Shown here piece after piece: positions 1-6,625 of a stretch of DNA of 20,937 nt. Location of the stretch: positions 1 to 20,937 of the forward strand of contig URHS01000042.1 in NCBI GenBank assembly GCA_900547685.1, given 5' to 3'. The notes beneath the pieces were generated by a model that saw only the letters and a list, made by a program, of their open reading frames with translations, was not told the origin of the DNA and did no database searches. The translations under genes and the position numbers were made by a program. This DNA comes from an uncultured Blautia sp. (lineage in GTDB: Bacteria > Bacillota > Clostridia > Lachnospirales > Lachnospiraceae). How positions within the stretch are numbered: the stretch's first letter is position 1; each line of letters opens with the position of its first letter.

Positions 1-21
1 TTTTTTAAGTGAACGAGCCAT
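1..21 (-). CDS. rpsS: 30S ribosomal protein S19, first 7 codons only
   Basis: Only the amino end is in the window. The reverse complement gives ATG followed by codons for MARSLKK, the usual beginning of bacterial S19, and a GGAGGT ribosome binding site lies a few bases upstream at about 25-31. Its place just after rplB is the standard S10-operon order, which supports the call despite the short fragment. The gene runs off the left edge. Confidence 0.85.
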
Positions 22-45
22 AAGTTCTAACCTCCTTGCGAACAA

Positions 46-888
46 TTATTTGATTGCTTTACCATCTCTTCTTCTTACGATCAGTTTGTTAGAAGATTTG
101 TTTTTCTTACGTGTCTTCAGACCGAGTGCAGGTTTGCCCCATGGTGTACACGGACCCGGGCGACCGATACCAGTCTTACCTTCACCACCACCATGCGGAT
201 GGTCATTCGGGTTCATAACGGAACCACGAACAGTAGGTCTGATTCCCATGTGACGTTTACGTCCTGCTTTACCAACGTTGATCAGGTTGTGTTCGCCATT
301 TCCTACAACACCGATAGATGCTCTACAAATGATCGGAACCATTCTCATTTCACCGGACGGAAGTCTCAGTGTTGCGTATTTTCCTTCTTTAGCCATCAAC
401 TGTGCGCTATTTCCTGCGGAACGAACAAGCTGTCCGCCTTTTCCCGGATAAAGCTCAATGTTGTGGATCTGTGTACCAACCGGGATTTCAGAAAGCGGCA
501 AGCAGTTTCCTACTCTTACTTCTGCTTCCGGTCCGTTCATAACTTTCATACCGTCTGTCAGTCCTTCCGGAGCGAGGATGTATGCTTTCTCTCCGTCAGC
601 GTAGCAGATCAGTGCGATGTTAGCAGATCTGTTCGGATCGTACTCGATACCGATTACAGTTGCCGGAATTCCATCTTTTCTTCTCTTGAAATCTACGATT
701 CTGTATTTTTTCTTAGCTCCGCCTCCGCGGTGTCTTACTGTAATTTTACCCTGATTATTACGACCAGCTTTTCTGCTCTTAGAATCCAACAGAGATTTCT
801 CAGGAGTTGTCTTTGTGATCTCAGAGAAATCAGAACCAGTCATCTGTCTTCTGGAAGGTGTATATGGGTTATAAGTTTTGATTCCCAT
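46..888 (-). CDS. rplB: 50S ribosomal protein L2
   Basis: L2 is a primary 23S rRNA-binding protein needed for subunit association and close to the peptidyl transferase centre. The 280-residue length is normal for the family. The start MGIKTYNPYTPSRR is typical, and the conserved carboxyl segment MNPNDHPHGGGEGK followed by GRPGPCTPWGKPALG contains the invariant histidine of the family. The basic tail KTRKKNKSSNK is also typical. An AAAGGAGAG site sits about 7 bases before the ATG. It is preceded by an unusually long 158-base spacer holding two palindromes and followed after 24 bases by rpsS. Nothing looks broken. Confidence 0.98.
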   Translation of the reverse strand: MGIKTYNPYTPSRRQMTGSDFSEITKTTPEKSLLDSKSRKAGRNNQGKITVRHRGGGAKKKYRIVDFKRRKDGIPATVIGIEYDPNRSANIALICYADGEKAYILAPEGLTDGMKVMNGPEAEVRVGNCLPLSEIPVGTQIHNIELYPGKGGQLVRSAGNSAQLMAKEGKYATLRLPSGEMRMVPIICRASIGVVGNGEHNLINVGKAGRKRHMGIRPTVRGSVMNPNDHPHGGGEGKTGIGRPGPCTPWGKPALGLKTRKKNKSSNKLIVRRRDGKAIK

Positions 889-951
889 TACTGTCTCTCC
901 TTTCGTTTGCTCTAATTATTTGTTATCACGGATTTGCACCGTATACATTGA

Positions 952-983
952 GCACTTAGCGAGGTATCCCCCGAGCTTAGTGC
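952..983. repeat. Imperfect palindrome, copy 1 of a tandem pair in the rplW-rplB spacer
   Basis: The arms GCACTTAG (952-959) and CTTAGTGC (976-983) pair with a single mismatch around a centre containing GAGG and CCCCCGAG. It shares the 13 bases CTTAGCGAGGTAT exactly with the second copy 47 bases further along. No T-run follows on either strand, so it does not look like a simple terminator. It would be transcribed inside the S10-operon mRNA. I believe similar elements recur in Lachnospiraceae genomes, but that is recollection and was not checked. Confidence 0.75.
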
Positions 984-998
984 GAAAGTACACCCGGT

Positions 999-1029
999 CC
1001 GCTTAGCGAGGTATTCTCGAACTTAGCGG
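999..1029. repeat. Imperfect palindrome, copy 2 of the tandem pair
   Basis: The arms CCGCTTAG (999-1006) and CTTAGCGG (1022-1029) pair with one central mismatch, and CGAG/CTCG pair inside around the loop GTATT. Compared with copy 1, the outer arm changes from GCAC/GTGC to CCGC/GCGG, so both sides changed while pairing was kept. This points to selection on, or replication of, a folded element rather than chance similarity. It lies 17 bases after the rplW stop. Confidence 0.75.
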
Positions 1030-1046
1030 CTGTGGTGTTTCCTATT

Positions 1047-1346
1047 TTACAGTCCCTCGAATATTTCGATATCTGCGCTGTCTTCTGTCAACTGCACGAT
1101 TGCTTTTTTCGCTTTTGCAGTTTTTCCGAATGTCATACCACGTCTCTTTGTTTTTCCATCAAGATTCATGGTGTTTACGCTTTTTACTTTTGTTCCGTTG
1201 AACATTTTTTCAACAGCTTCTTTTACCTGATTTTTTGTAGCTTCTGTATGAACCATGAATGTATATTTCTTGTCAGCCATCAGCTCCATGCTTTTTTCGG
1301 TGATAACCGGTTTCAGGATTACATCATAATATTGAATGTTAGCCAT
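1047..1346 (-). CDS. rplW: 50S ribosomal protein L23
   Basis: L23 binds 23S rRNA next to the peptide exit tunnel and is the docking site for trigger factor and signal recognition particle. The 99-residue length and the segments VILKPVITEKS near the amino end and KVKSVNTMNLDGKTKR in the middle are typical of bacterial L23. The ATG overlaps the rplD stop as TAATG, sharing one base, with a GAGGAGGTG site inside the last rplD codons. This indicates translational coupling. The gene is intact. Confidence 0.97.
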   Translation of the reverse strand: MANIQYYDVILKPVITEKSMELMADKKYTFMVHTEATKNQVKEAVEKMFNGTKVKSVNTMNLDGKTKRRGMTFGKTAKAKKAIVQLTEDSADIEIFEGL

Positions 1347-1966
1347 TATGCGTACACCTCCTCGATTGTTGCAACAGCAGCTTTCGTAGCGATTACTGTG
1401 TTGTATTTCAGGATGTCAAATACGTTGATCGTATTGGTACGTGCTGTTTTCACATTTGCGATATTTCTTGCGGAAATCTCTACATTTGTGTTACCGTCTT
1501 CCAGTACAACCAATGCTTTATTTACGTTCAGGTTGTTCAGAACTTCCTGGAATTTCTTTGTTTTGATCTCATCGAATTTGATCTCGTCAACTACGATAAA
1601 TTTGTTCTCTGCTACTCTGGATGAAAGTGCAGATTTCAGAGCTGCTCTTTTTTCTTTTTTGTTCATCTTGAAAGAGTAGTCTCTCGGTACCGGAGCAAAT
1701 ACAACTCCGCCGCCTGTCCACTGTGGAGCTCTTGTTGAACCCTGTCTTGCATGACCTGTTCCTTTCTGTCTCCACGGTTTTCTTCCGCCACCGGAAACTT
1801 CAGAACGTGTTTTTGCTTTCTGTGTTCCCTGACGATTATTTGCAAGCTGACGAACAACAGCTAAATGTACTAAGTGATCGTTGATTTCAACACCGAACAC
1901 AGCATCGTTTAATTCCATTGTTCCAACTTCTTTGCCTTCCATATTATAAACAGATACGTTTGCCAT
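1346..1966 (-). CDS. rplD: 50S ribosomal protein L4
   Basis: L4 has a globular rRNA-binding domain and a long loop lining the exit tunnel; mutations there are a known route to macrolide resistance. Length is 206 residues. The recognisable loop SEVSGGGRKPWRQKGTGHAR lies at about residues 55-75, and the downstream segment APQWTGGGVVFAPVPRDYS is typical. A strong AAAGGAGG site precedes the ATG. In several bacteria L4 is also the repressor of its own operon through the S10 leader. Whether it does so here is not shown by the sequence, although a structured leader is present upstream of rpsJ. Confidence 0.97.
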   Translation of the reverse strand: MANVSVYNMEGKEVGTMELNDAVFGVEINDHLVHLAVVRQLANNRQGTQKAKTRSEVSGGGRKPWRQKGTGHARQGSTRAPQWTGGGVVFAPVPRDYSFKMNKKEKRAALKSALSSRVAENKFIVVDEIKFDEIKTKKFQEVLNNLNVNKALVVLEDGNTNVEISARNIANVKTARTNTINVFDILKYNTVIATKAAVATIEEVYA

Positions 1967-1995
1967 TTTATGTGGTCCTCCTTTCCAACGAAAAC

Positions 1996-2625
1996 TTATT
2001 TACCGCATTTAACTGTTTCTTTGATTGTAACTAAGGATTTTTTAGGTCCTGGCACTGCACCTTTAACTAACAGTAAGTTGTTTTCAGCATCAACTCTTAC
2101 AACTTCTAAGTTCTGAACAGTTACTCTTACATGTCCCATGTGACCTGGCATTCTTTTTCCTTTAAATACTTTTGAAGGATCAGAACAAGCACCGTTTGAA
2201 CCTGCATGACGATGATATTTAGAACCATGAGCCATAGGTCCTCTGGACTGTCCATGTCTTTTGATAGCGCCCTGGAATCCTTTACCTTTGCTTGTTGCAG
2301 TAACATCAATTTTGTCTCCTGCTGCAAAGATATCAGCTTTGATTTCCTGTCCTAATGTGTATTCGCCTTCTAATTTTAATTCTCTGACGAATCTCTTGCA
2401 GGAAACACCAGCTTTTTCAAAGTGTCCTTTCATTGGTTTGTTGACAATATTTTCTCTCTTATCACCAAAACCAACCTGTACAGCTTCGTAACCGTCATTG
2501 TCCTGTGTTTTAACCTGTGTTACTACACAAGGTCCAGCCTGCAATACAGTTACTGGAGTTAAAACTCCGTCTTCGTTGAAGATTTGAGTCATTCCGACTT
2601 TAGTAGCTAAGATTGCTTTCTTCAT
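1996..2625 (-). CDS. rplC: 50S ribosomal protein L3
   Basis: L3 is an early assembly protein that reaches toward the peptidyl transferase centre. The 209-residue length is normal. The start MKKAILATKVGMTQIF is the classic L3 beginning, and the signature SKGKGFQGAIKRHGQSRGPMAHGSKYHR followed by RMPGHMG is intact (read as shorter blocks: KGKGFQG, HGSKYHR, KRMPGHMG). It starts after an AGGAGGTAAAAAG region. An unusually long spacer of 147 bases separates it from rpsJ, and 29 bases separate it from rplD. Confidence 0.97.
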   Translation of the reverse strand: MKKAILATKVGMTQIFNEDGVLTPVTVLQAGPCVVTQVKTQDNDGYEAVQVGFGDKRENIVNKPMKGHFEKAGVSCKRFVRELKLEGEYTLGQEIKADIFAAGDKIDVTATSKGKGFQGAIKRHGQSRGPMAHGSKYHRHAGSNGACSDPSKVFKGKRMPGHMGHVRVTVQNLEVVRVDAENNLLLVKGAVPGPKKSLVTIKETVKCGK

Positions 2626-2772
2626 TCTTTTTACCTCCTGTGAATCTACAGCGGATTACACTGTGATGTGCAATCATCCTAGACAAACAGTCAACATAAG
2701 TGGATGCTTAAAGCATTGCTTCTATATCAACCTTGTAAGGATAATCTCTCTTAACCTTAAACAGAACTTTTT
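2626..2772 (-). other. Long rpsJ-rplC spacer with small hairpins
   Basis: No open reading frame is visible in these 147 bases. On the transcript an 8-bp stem (GATTGCAC with GTGTAATC, one wobble pair, positions 2654-2675) and a shorter stem (ATGCT/AGCAT, 2704-2716) can form before the rplC binding site. I see no convincing promoter or terminator. The spacer could hold a processing site or a translational control element, but nothing in the sequence decides this. Confidence 0.4.
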
Positions 2773-3090
2773 TTATTTCTGTTTCATTTTGATATCAATG
2801 TAAACACCTGCTGGCATTTCAAGACGTGCCAGAGCATCAACAGTTTTCTGTGTAGGTGCAATGATATCAATCAGTCTTTTGTGAGTTCTCTGTTCGAACT
2901 GTTCTCTGGAATCTTTATATTTGTGAACCGCACGTAAGATTGTTACTACTTCTTTCTTTGTAGGAAGTGGTACCGGTCCACTAACAGTTGCTCCATTCTT
3001 TTTAACAGTTTCGATAATTTTGCCTGCTGACGCATCTACTAACTGATGGTCATAAGCTTTCAAAGTGATTCTCATTACTTGACTTGCCAT
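2773..3090 (-). CDS. rpsJ: 30S ribosomal protein S10
   Basis: S10 is a head protein of the small subunit and, as NusE, a partner of NusB in transcription antitermination. The 105-residue length fits. The beginning MRITLKAYDHQLVD, the block SGPVPLPTKKEVVTILRAVHKYKDSREQFEQ in the middle (recognisable as GPVPLPTK and DSREQFE) and the end VYIDIKMKQK are standard. The first gene of the operon, it follows an AAAAGGAGGAG site. Three residues (MAS, then QVM) precede the usual MR start, a common small variation. Confidence 0.97.
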   Translation of the reverse strand: MASQVMRITLKAYDHQLVDASAGKIIETVKKNGATVSGPVPLPTKKEVVTILRAVHKYKDSREQFEQRTHKRLIDIIAPTQKTVDALARLEMPAGVYIDIKMKQK

Positions 3091-3313
3091 AAAAAAAGTC
3101 TCCTCCTTTTCGCACTTTTAATTAGTACGACAAGCGGCGACTGTACACATTCCCGTGTGTGTCATCTCAAAGCTACACACACTCCCACCCTTAGTGGTAA
3201 GTCTTTAGATGTAATACAGTGACTTGTCGTCAGTTTCCTAACTTGACATTCGCTCCGCGGAAAACCTGGCTTATGCCAGCAACCTCACACTTCATAGCTA
3301 TCATGTCACAGCA
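3091..3313 (-). promoter_or_regulatory. Structured 5' leader of the S10 operon
   Basis: The stretch between the predicted start of transcription and rpsJ is about 220 nt with no open reading frame. It can form a long-range 8-bp helix (ACGACAAG at 3127-3134 with CTTGTCGT at 3223-3230) enclosing a perfect 8-bp stem of alternating GT/AC (3155-3162 with 3175-3182, 12-base loop). Closer to the promoter a 5-bp hairpin CTGGC/GCCAG (3266-3279) can form. This looks like a regulatory leader. Feedback control of S10 operons by L4 through the leader is known in other bacteria; it is only a candidate explanation here. Confidence 0.6.
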
Positions 3314-3319
3314 AAAGTA

Positions 3320-3348
3320 AGTATACTGGAAGTTTTTCCATATTGCAA
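3320..3348 (-). promoter_or_regulatory. S10 operon promoter, sigma A type
   Basis: On the minus strand TTGCAA (3343-3348) is followed by exactly 17 bases and then TATACT (3320-3325). Transcription would start near 3313. An AT-rich stretch directly upstream fits a strong ribosomal-protein promoter. Confidence 0.8.
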
Positions 3349-3350
3349 GT

Positions 3351-3389
3351 CTTTTTTCAATTATTTTTGTATTTTCTTTGTATTTTTTT
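3351..3389 (-). promoter_or_regulatory. Phased A-tracts upstream of the S10 promoter (UP-element-like)
   Basis: Runs of A on the minus strand (T-runs at 3352-3357, 3364-3368, 3372-3379 with one interruption, and 3383-3389) are spaced roughly 10-11 bases apart, one helical turn. The run nearest the -35 box begins only a few bases away. Such tracts bend DNA and can contact the alpha subunit of RNA polymerase. The phasing is seen; the role is inferred. Confidence 0.5.
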
Positions 3390-3418
3390 CAATACATAAT
3401 TTTATTTAAAAATCTAAA

Positions 3419-3453
3419 CAAAAAAGCGCTATACCCATGATAGATATAACGCT
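3419..3453 (-). terminator. Rho-independent terminator after the signal-peptidase-like gene
   Basis: On the minus strand AGCGTTATA pairs with TATAGCGCT (nine pairs including one wobble) around a loop, and the 3' arm runs into a stretch of six T. It lies 9 bases beyond the stop codon at 3462 and isolates that gene from the S10 operon. Confidence 0.8.
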
Positions 3454-3461
3454 CTCTACTA

Positions 3462-4739
3462 CTATAATAAATCTGAATAATCAAGAAGTGTAACTTCGTT
3501 TTCTTCATCCTTCTTCACTTCCGGTTGTTCGCCGGCTGCTGCTGCTTTCGCCAGTAATTCATCTATACTAGGTGTCTTCGGAACAGCATTTACATTTATA
3601 GGATTTTCTTCTTCTGTAAACATTTCTGTTTGTGTCTCTTCTATTATAATGTCTTCCGGTACATCAGTTTTCAAAACTTCTTCATCAGCCTCAAGAACTT
3701 CTTCGCTTATCGGTTCTTCATCAGCTTCAAAAACTTCTTCACTCACCTGTTCTTCATCAGCTCCAAAAACTTCTTCACCTATCGGTTTTTCATCCATTTC
3801 CAAAGCTTCTTCTTGTTCAGCTTCAACTTCTGCTTCAGCTGTGTTTTCTTGTTCTTCAGGTTCTTCCACTGTCTGTGTTGTTTCTTCTGCCTCTTGTACC
3901 GCTTTTTCTATTTCCTCTGCATCCGGCATAATTACTGTTGCATCCGGAACATTCTCAGGTTCACTTACCTGAGCAATCCCTGAAGCAATAGAAGTCATTG
4001 CATCTTTCATTGCCTCATCAAATCCCTGAAGTTCCTGTGATGGCTCGGAAAATGTATCTTCAGAAGAGATATTTTCCGGAACAAAAACATCATCCGTTTC
4101 TTCCTGTTCCTCTTCTTCATCATCTTCTTCCAGAAGTCCTTTTTTCTCCAATTTGCGTCTTCGTTTTTCTTCTTTTTTCAAACGACGGCGCTCTTTGGCA
4201 CTTAGCTCTTCCTCTTCTTCCTCGTCATCTTCTTCTTCATCTTCCTCCTCGTCGTCCTCGTCATCATCATCTCTGCGAAGAACCTCAGAAAGAATAAATA
4301 AAATAATCAGAAGAACAATTACCGCTCCCACAACCATCAAACCTGTTTTACTCTGTAAAGCAATGGCTGCGTATCCAATAAACGGAACTGTTATGACTGC
4401 TTTTGATACTTTATCCTGTAATGTAACACTTTCGGCATCATTATTCTTGTTGTATACATCTTTCACTTTATAAACACCAGCTGTTGTGTCCATATCCTGA
4501 ATCTCATATACATACTGAGCGGAACCTTCGATATAAATAATCTTATCCTCTTTATTCAGTTTTTCTGTATCCACCTGTTTCCCATAAGCAACAGCTCCCA
4601 CAGGAAGATTTGTTTCTATATTCGAGTTATCATTTATAACAGTGTCCACACCCAACAAAGGAGGCACTAAAAGCGCTGCCGCCACAGCTATGGACAGGAG
4701 AACCACCAGGTTCACAATAAATTTCAATACTTTTGACAT
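3462..4739 (-). CDS. Membrane protein with a degenerate SipW-type signal peptidase domain and a long acidic tail
   Basis: I place the start at the ATG at 4739 (MSKVLKF), giving 425 residues, because AAGGAGT lies 7 bases upstream. Longer reading frames lack a suitable site. A membrane segment at about residues 8-30 is followed by an extracytoplasmic part in which NLPVGAVAYGKQVDTEKLNKEDKIIYI matches the layout of the catalytic region of ER/SipW-type signal peptidases. The expected Ser-Met of the active site reads Asn40-Ile41 and the expected His-Arg-Val region reads QYVYEI, so it is probably inactive. A second membrane segment (about 132-154) leads to a cytoplasmic tail rich in Asp/Glu with a Lys/Arg island (182-200), then 12-residue repeats (316-363) and a terminal PKTPSIDELLA block. 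The role is unknown. It stands alone, with a terminator downstream. Confidence 0.75.
   Translation of the reverse strand: MSKVLKFIVNLVVLLSIAVAAALLVPPLLGVDTVINDNSNIETNLPVGAVAYGKQVDTEKLNKEDKIIYIEGSAQYVYEIQDMDTTAGVYKVKDVYNKNNDAESVTLQDKVSKAVITVPFIGYAAIALQSKTGLMVVGAVIVLLIILFILSEVLRRDDDDEDDEEEDEEEDDEEEEEELSAKERRRLKKEEKRRRKLEKKGLLEEDDEEEEQEETDDVFVPENISSEDTFSEPSQELQGFDEAMKDAMTSIASGIAQVSEPENVPDATVIMPDAEEIEKAVQEAEETTQTVEEPEEQENTAEAEVEAEQEEALEMDEKPIGEEVFGADEEQVSEEVFEADEEPISEEVLEADEEVLKTDVPEDIIIEETQTEMFTEEENPINVNAVPKTPSIDELLAKAAAAGEQPEVKKDEENEVTLLDYSDLL
3651..3794 (-). repeat. In-frame 36-base repeats coding for 12-residue acidic units
   Basis: About four consecutive units of 12 residues can be read in the tail of the signal-peptidase-like protein: DEKPIGEEVFGA, DEEQVSEEVFEA, DEEPISEEVLEA and a decayed DEEVLKTDVPED. 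The DNA of the first three units is also closely similar, which suggests recent tandem duplication. Such repeats may vary in copy number between strains. Confidence 0.8.
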
Positions 4740-4833
4740 TTGCATACTCCTTACTTTACAGCTTCGCCGCATAGTTTCATAACATACTTTATATTAACAT
4801 CTTTCAGCGAAGATGTATAGAGTCAATTTCCAT

Positions 4834-6207
4834 TTACATATCTTTCAGAAATGCACAATAACCTCTGTATGCTTCATAAATATCCACTTTACTTGCGATT
4901 TCCCATGGTGCATGCATATTTAATACCGGTACTCCGCAATCAATAACTTCCATATTATAATTTGCCAGAATGTATGCGATTGTTCCGCCGCCTCCCTGGT
5001 CAACTTTTCCAAGCTCAGCCGTTTGGAATGCCACATGATTATCATCCATAACTTTACGCAGTTTTGCTATGTATTCCGGATTTGCATCATTAGAACCACT
5101 CTTCCCTCTGGAGCCTGTATACTTGTTGAAAGTAATTCCATGACCTAAATATGCACTATTTTTCTTTTCCATTACTTCTGGGAAGTTTGGATCAAAACCT
5201 GCACTCACATCAGAAGAAAGCATCATAGAGTTTTTCAGTGCTCTGCGTAACAGCAGTTCACTATACTGGTTTGCCGCATACATTACTTCCGCTGTAACAT
5301 TTTCAAAGAAACGTGACTGCATACCTGTTGCTCCTACACTTCCAATTTCTTCTTTATCTACCAAAAGGCATACTGCTGTATATTTTACTCTATTCTGTGC
5401 CAGCATCGCTTCAAAAGATGGATATGCGCAAACTCTGTCGTCATGTCCGTATCCCATGATCATACTTCTGTCAAATCCATAATCCCTGGCTTTTCCTGCA
5501 GGAACAACTTCAAATTCTGCAGAAAGAAAATCTTCTTCTTCCATATCATATTTTTCTTTTAAAATATGAAGAATTTGTGCTTTTACAGGTTCTTCTTCCT
5601 CATCAGAAAGAGGAATGCTTCCTACCAGCACATTGAGGTTTTCTCCTTCAATTACTTCTGCTGCTGTTTTCTGAAGCTGCTTTGCTGAAAGATGGATTAA
5701 TAAATCGGAAATACCAAAAACAGGATCTGTTTCCTCTTCACCGATAACAACCTGCACTACCTCTCCATTTTTCTTTGCAACAACACCATGCAATGCCAAA
5801 GGAATTGTCACCCACTGATATTTCTTTACTCCGCCATAATAATGTGTATCCAACAGAGCCAGCTCCTGATCTTCGTACAGTGGATTCTGTTTTAAATCAA
5901 TACGAGGTGAATCTACATGCGCGCCTAAGATTCTCATTCCCTTTTCCATTGGTTCTTCACCGATAATATACATTGCCAGTGTTTTATCCATATTGTTGGC
6001 ATAAACCTTATCACCAGCCTGCAGTGTTTCCTTATTGGCAATTACATCATCAAGGTTACGATAACCTGCAGCCTTTGCCTGAGAAATCATCTCGGAAATA
6101 CATTCACGTTCTGTCTTGCAGTTACTGATAAAAGTTTTATACTTTTCATTAAACTGAAATACCTCTGTTGTATCTGTATACTTTTTCCACGCATTTTCTG
6201 TCTTCAT
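4834..6207 (-). CDS. M18 family zinc aminopeptidase
   Basis: This is a cytoplasmic metalloaminopeptidase of the M18 (aspartyl aminopeptidase/LAP4) family, which removes amino-terminal residues from peptides. The start at 6207 (MKTENAWKKY, 457 residues) is chosen because AGGAGG lies 10 bases before it and because any longer frame would run back through the terminator at 6294-6325. The expected metal and catalytic positions are visible: His97 and Asp99 in GAHVDSPR, Asp256 in GHDDR, Glu286-Glu287 in DKEEIGS, Asp333 in SSDVSAGFDP, and His432 in MHAPWE. The GSNDANPEY and GGGGTIA blocks are also typical. The gene has its own promoter and appears monocistronic or weakly linked to the next gene. Confidence 0.93.
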   Translation of the reverse strand: MKTENAWKKYTDTTEVFQFNEKYKTFISNCKTERECISEMISQAKAAGYRNLDDVIANKETLQAGDKVYANNMDKTLAMYIIGEEPMEKGMRILGAHVDSPRIDLKQNPLYEDQELALLDTHYYGGVKKYQWVTIPLALHGVVAKKNGEVVQVVIGEEETDPVFGISDLLIHLSAKQLQKTAAEVIEGENLNVLVGSIPLSDEEEEPVKAQILHILKEKYDMEEEDFLSAEFEVVPAGKARDYGFDRSMIMGYGHDDRVCAYPSFEAMLAQNRVKYTAVCLLVDKEEIGSVGATGMQSRFFENVTAEVMYAANQYSELLLRRALKNSMMLSSDVSAGFDPNFPEVMEKKNSAYLGHGITFNKYTGSRGKSGSNDANPEYIAKLRKVMDDNHVAFQTAELGKVDQGGGGTIAYILANYNMEVIDCGVPVLNMHAPWEIASKVDIYEAYRGYCAFLKDM

Positions 6208-6241
6208 GTCTAAAAAACCTCCTGCTCTTTCATCTTCCTCG

Positions 6242-6270
6242 ATTTTACTACATCTTTCTCCTAATTGCAA
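6242..6270 (-). promoter_or_regulatory. Promoter of the M18 aminopeptidase gene
   Basis: TTGCAA (6265-6270 on the minus strand) is followed by 17 bases and TAAAAT (6242-6247). It sits between the terminator of the upstream unit and the start codon at 6207, which gives a leader of about 30 nt. Confidence 0.7.
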
Positions 6271-6293
6271 GATAGCAAGTATCTTCCATAAAA

Positions 6294-6325
6294 TCAAAAA
6301 AAGATGCAGCTTTATGCCACATCTT
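6294..6325 (-). terminator. Rho-independent terminator ending the tcdA-murB-rapZ-whiA-HPr unit
   Basis: On the minus strand AAGATGTGGC pairs with GCTGCATCTT (ten pairs including two wobbles) around a 5-base loop, and the arm is followed by a run of seven T. It begins 37 bases beyond the stop of the HPr-like gene. Confidence 0.9.
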
Positions 6326-6361
6326 CTTTTGATTTTCTTTTTCATTCTCGGTATGCAAAGC

Positions 6362-6625
6362 TTATACTTCTTCTTTTTTGCTCAAGTATTCTTCAATACT
6401 TTTCATGGCTTCTTCTTCATCTACGCCATCGACAGAAACTGTTACACTCTCACCAGCGTCTAATCCCAAACTCATCATACCCATAATGCTCTTTGCATTT
6501 ACTTTTCTTGCTTCGCTCTCTAAATAAATGTTGCTGGCATACTGACTTGCCACCTGTACGAGCATTGCGATTGGTCTTGCTTCCAGACCGTTTGAAATCC
6601 CGATGGTAATTGGTTTCCTAATCAT
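6362..6625 (-). CDS. HPr paralogue of the Crh type, lacking the phosphorylatable histidine
   Basis: An 87-residue HPr-fold protein. The start at 6625 (MIRKPITIG) follows AGGAGG by 7 bases and overlaps the whiA stop as ATGA. In HPr of the sugar phosphotransferase system His15 carries the phosphate; here residue 15 is Glu (GLEARP). Ser46, the HPr kinase target, is kept in NAKSIMGMMSL at exactly position 46. This is the pattern of Bacillus Crh, which has Gln15 and Ser46 and acts in catabolite repression with CcpA rather than in sugar uptake. The location after whiA matches Bacillus crh. Regulation by HPr kinase/phosphorylase is inferred from Ser46 only. Confidence 0.9.
   Translation of the reverse strand: MIRKPITIGISNGLEARPIAMLVQVASQYASNIYLESEARKVNAKSIMGMMSLGLDAGESVTVSVDGVDEEEAMKSIEEYLSKKEEV

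Noticed and set aside
193..915. Plus-strand 240-residue reading frame opposite rplB
   Set aside because: It is the antisense of a clear L2 gene, Ser/Cys/Phe-rich, with no ribosome binding site or family resemblance.
1032..1679. Plus-strand 215-residue frame opposite rplW and rplD
   Set aside because: It is a Phe-rich antisense shadow of two intact ribosomal protein genes.
3630..4473. Several plus-strand frames rich in Ser, Phe or His opposite the acidic tail
   Set aside because: Runs of GAA/GAT codons read backwards give Ser- or Phe-rich frames; they lack start signals and are explained by the acidic tail.
6208..6345. 46-residue amino-terminal extension of the M18 aminopeptidase
   Set aside because: It would be read through the terminator at 6294-6325 and upstream of the promoter; the ATG at 6207 has the AGGAGG site.
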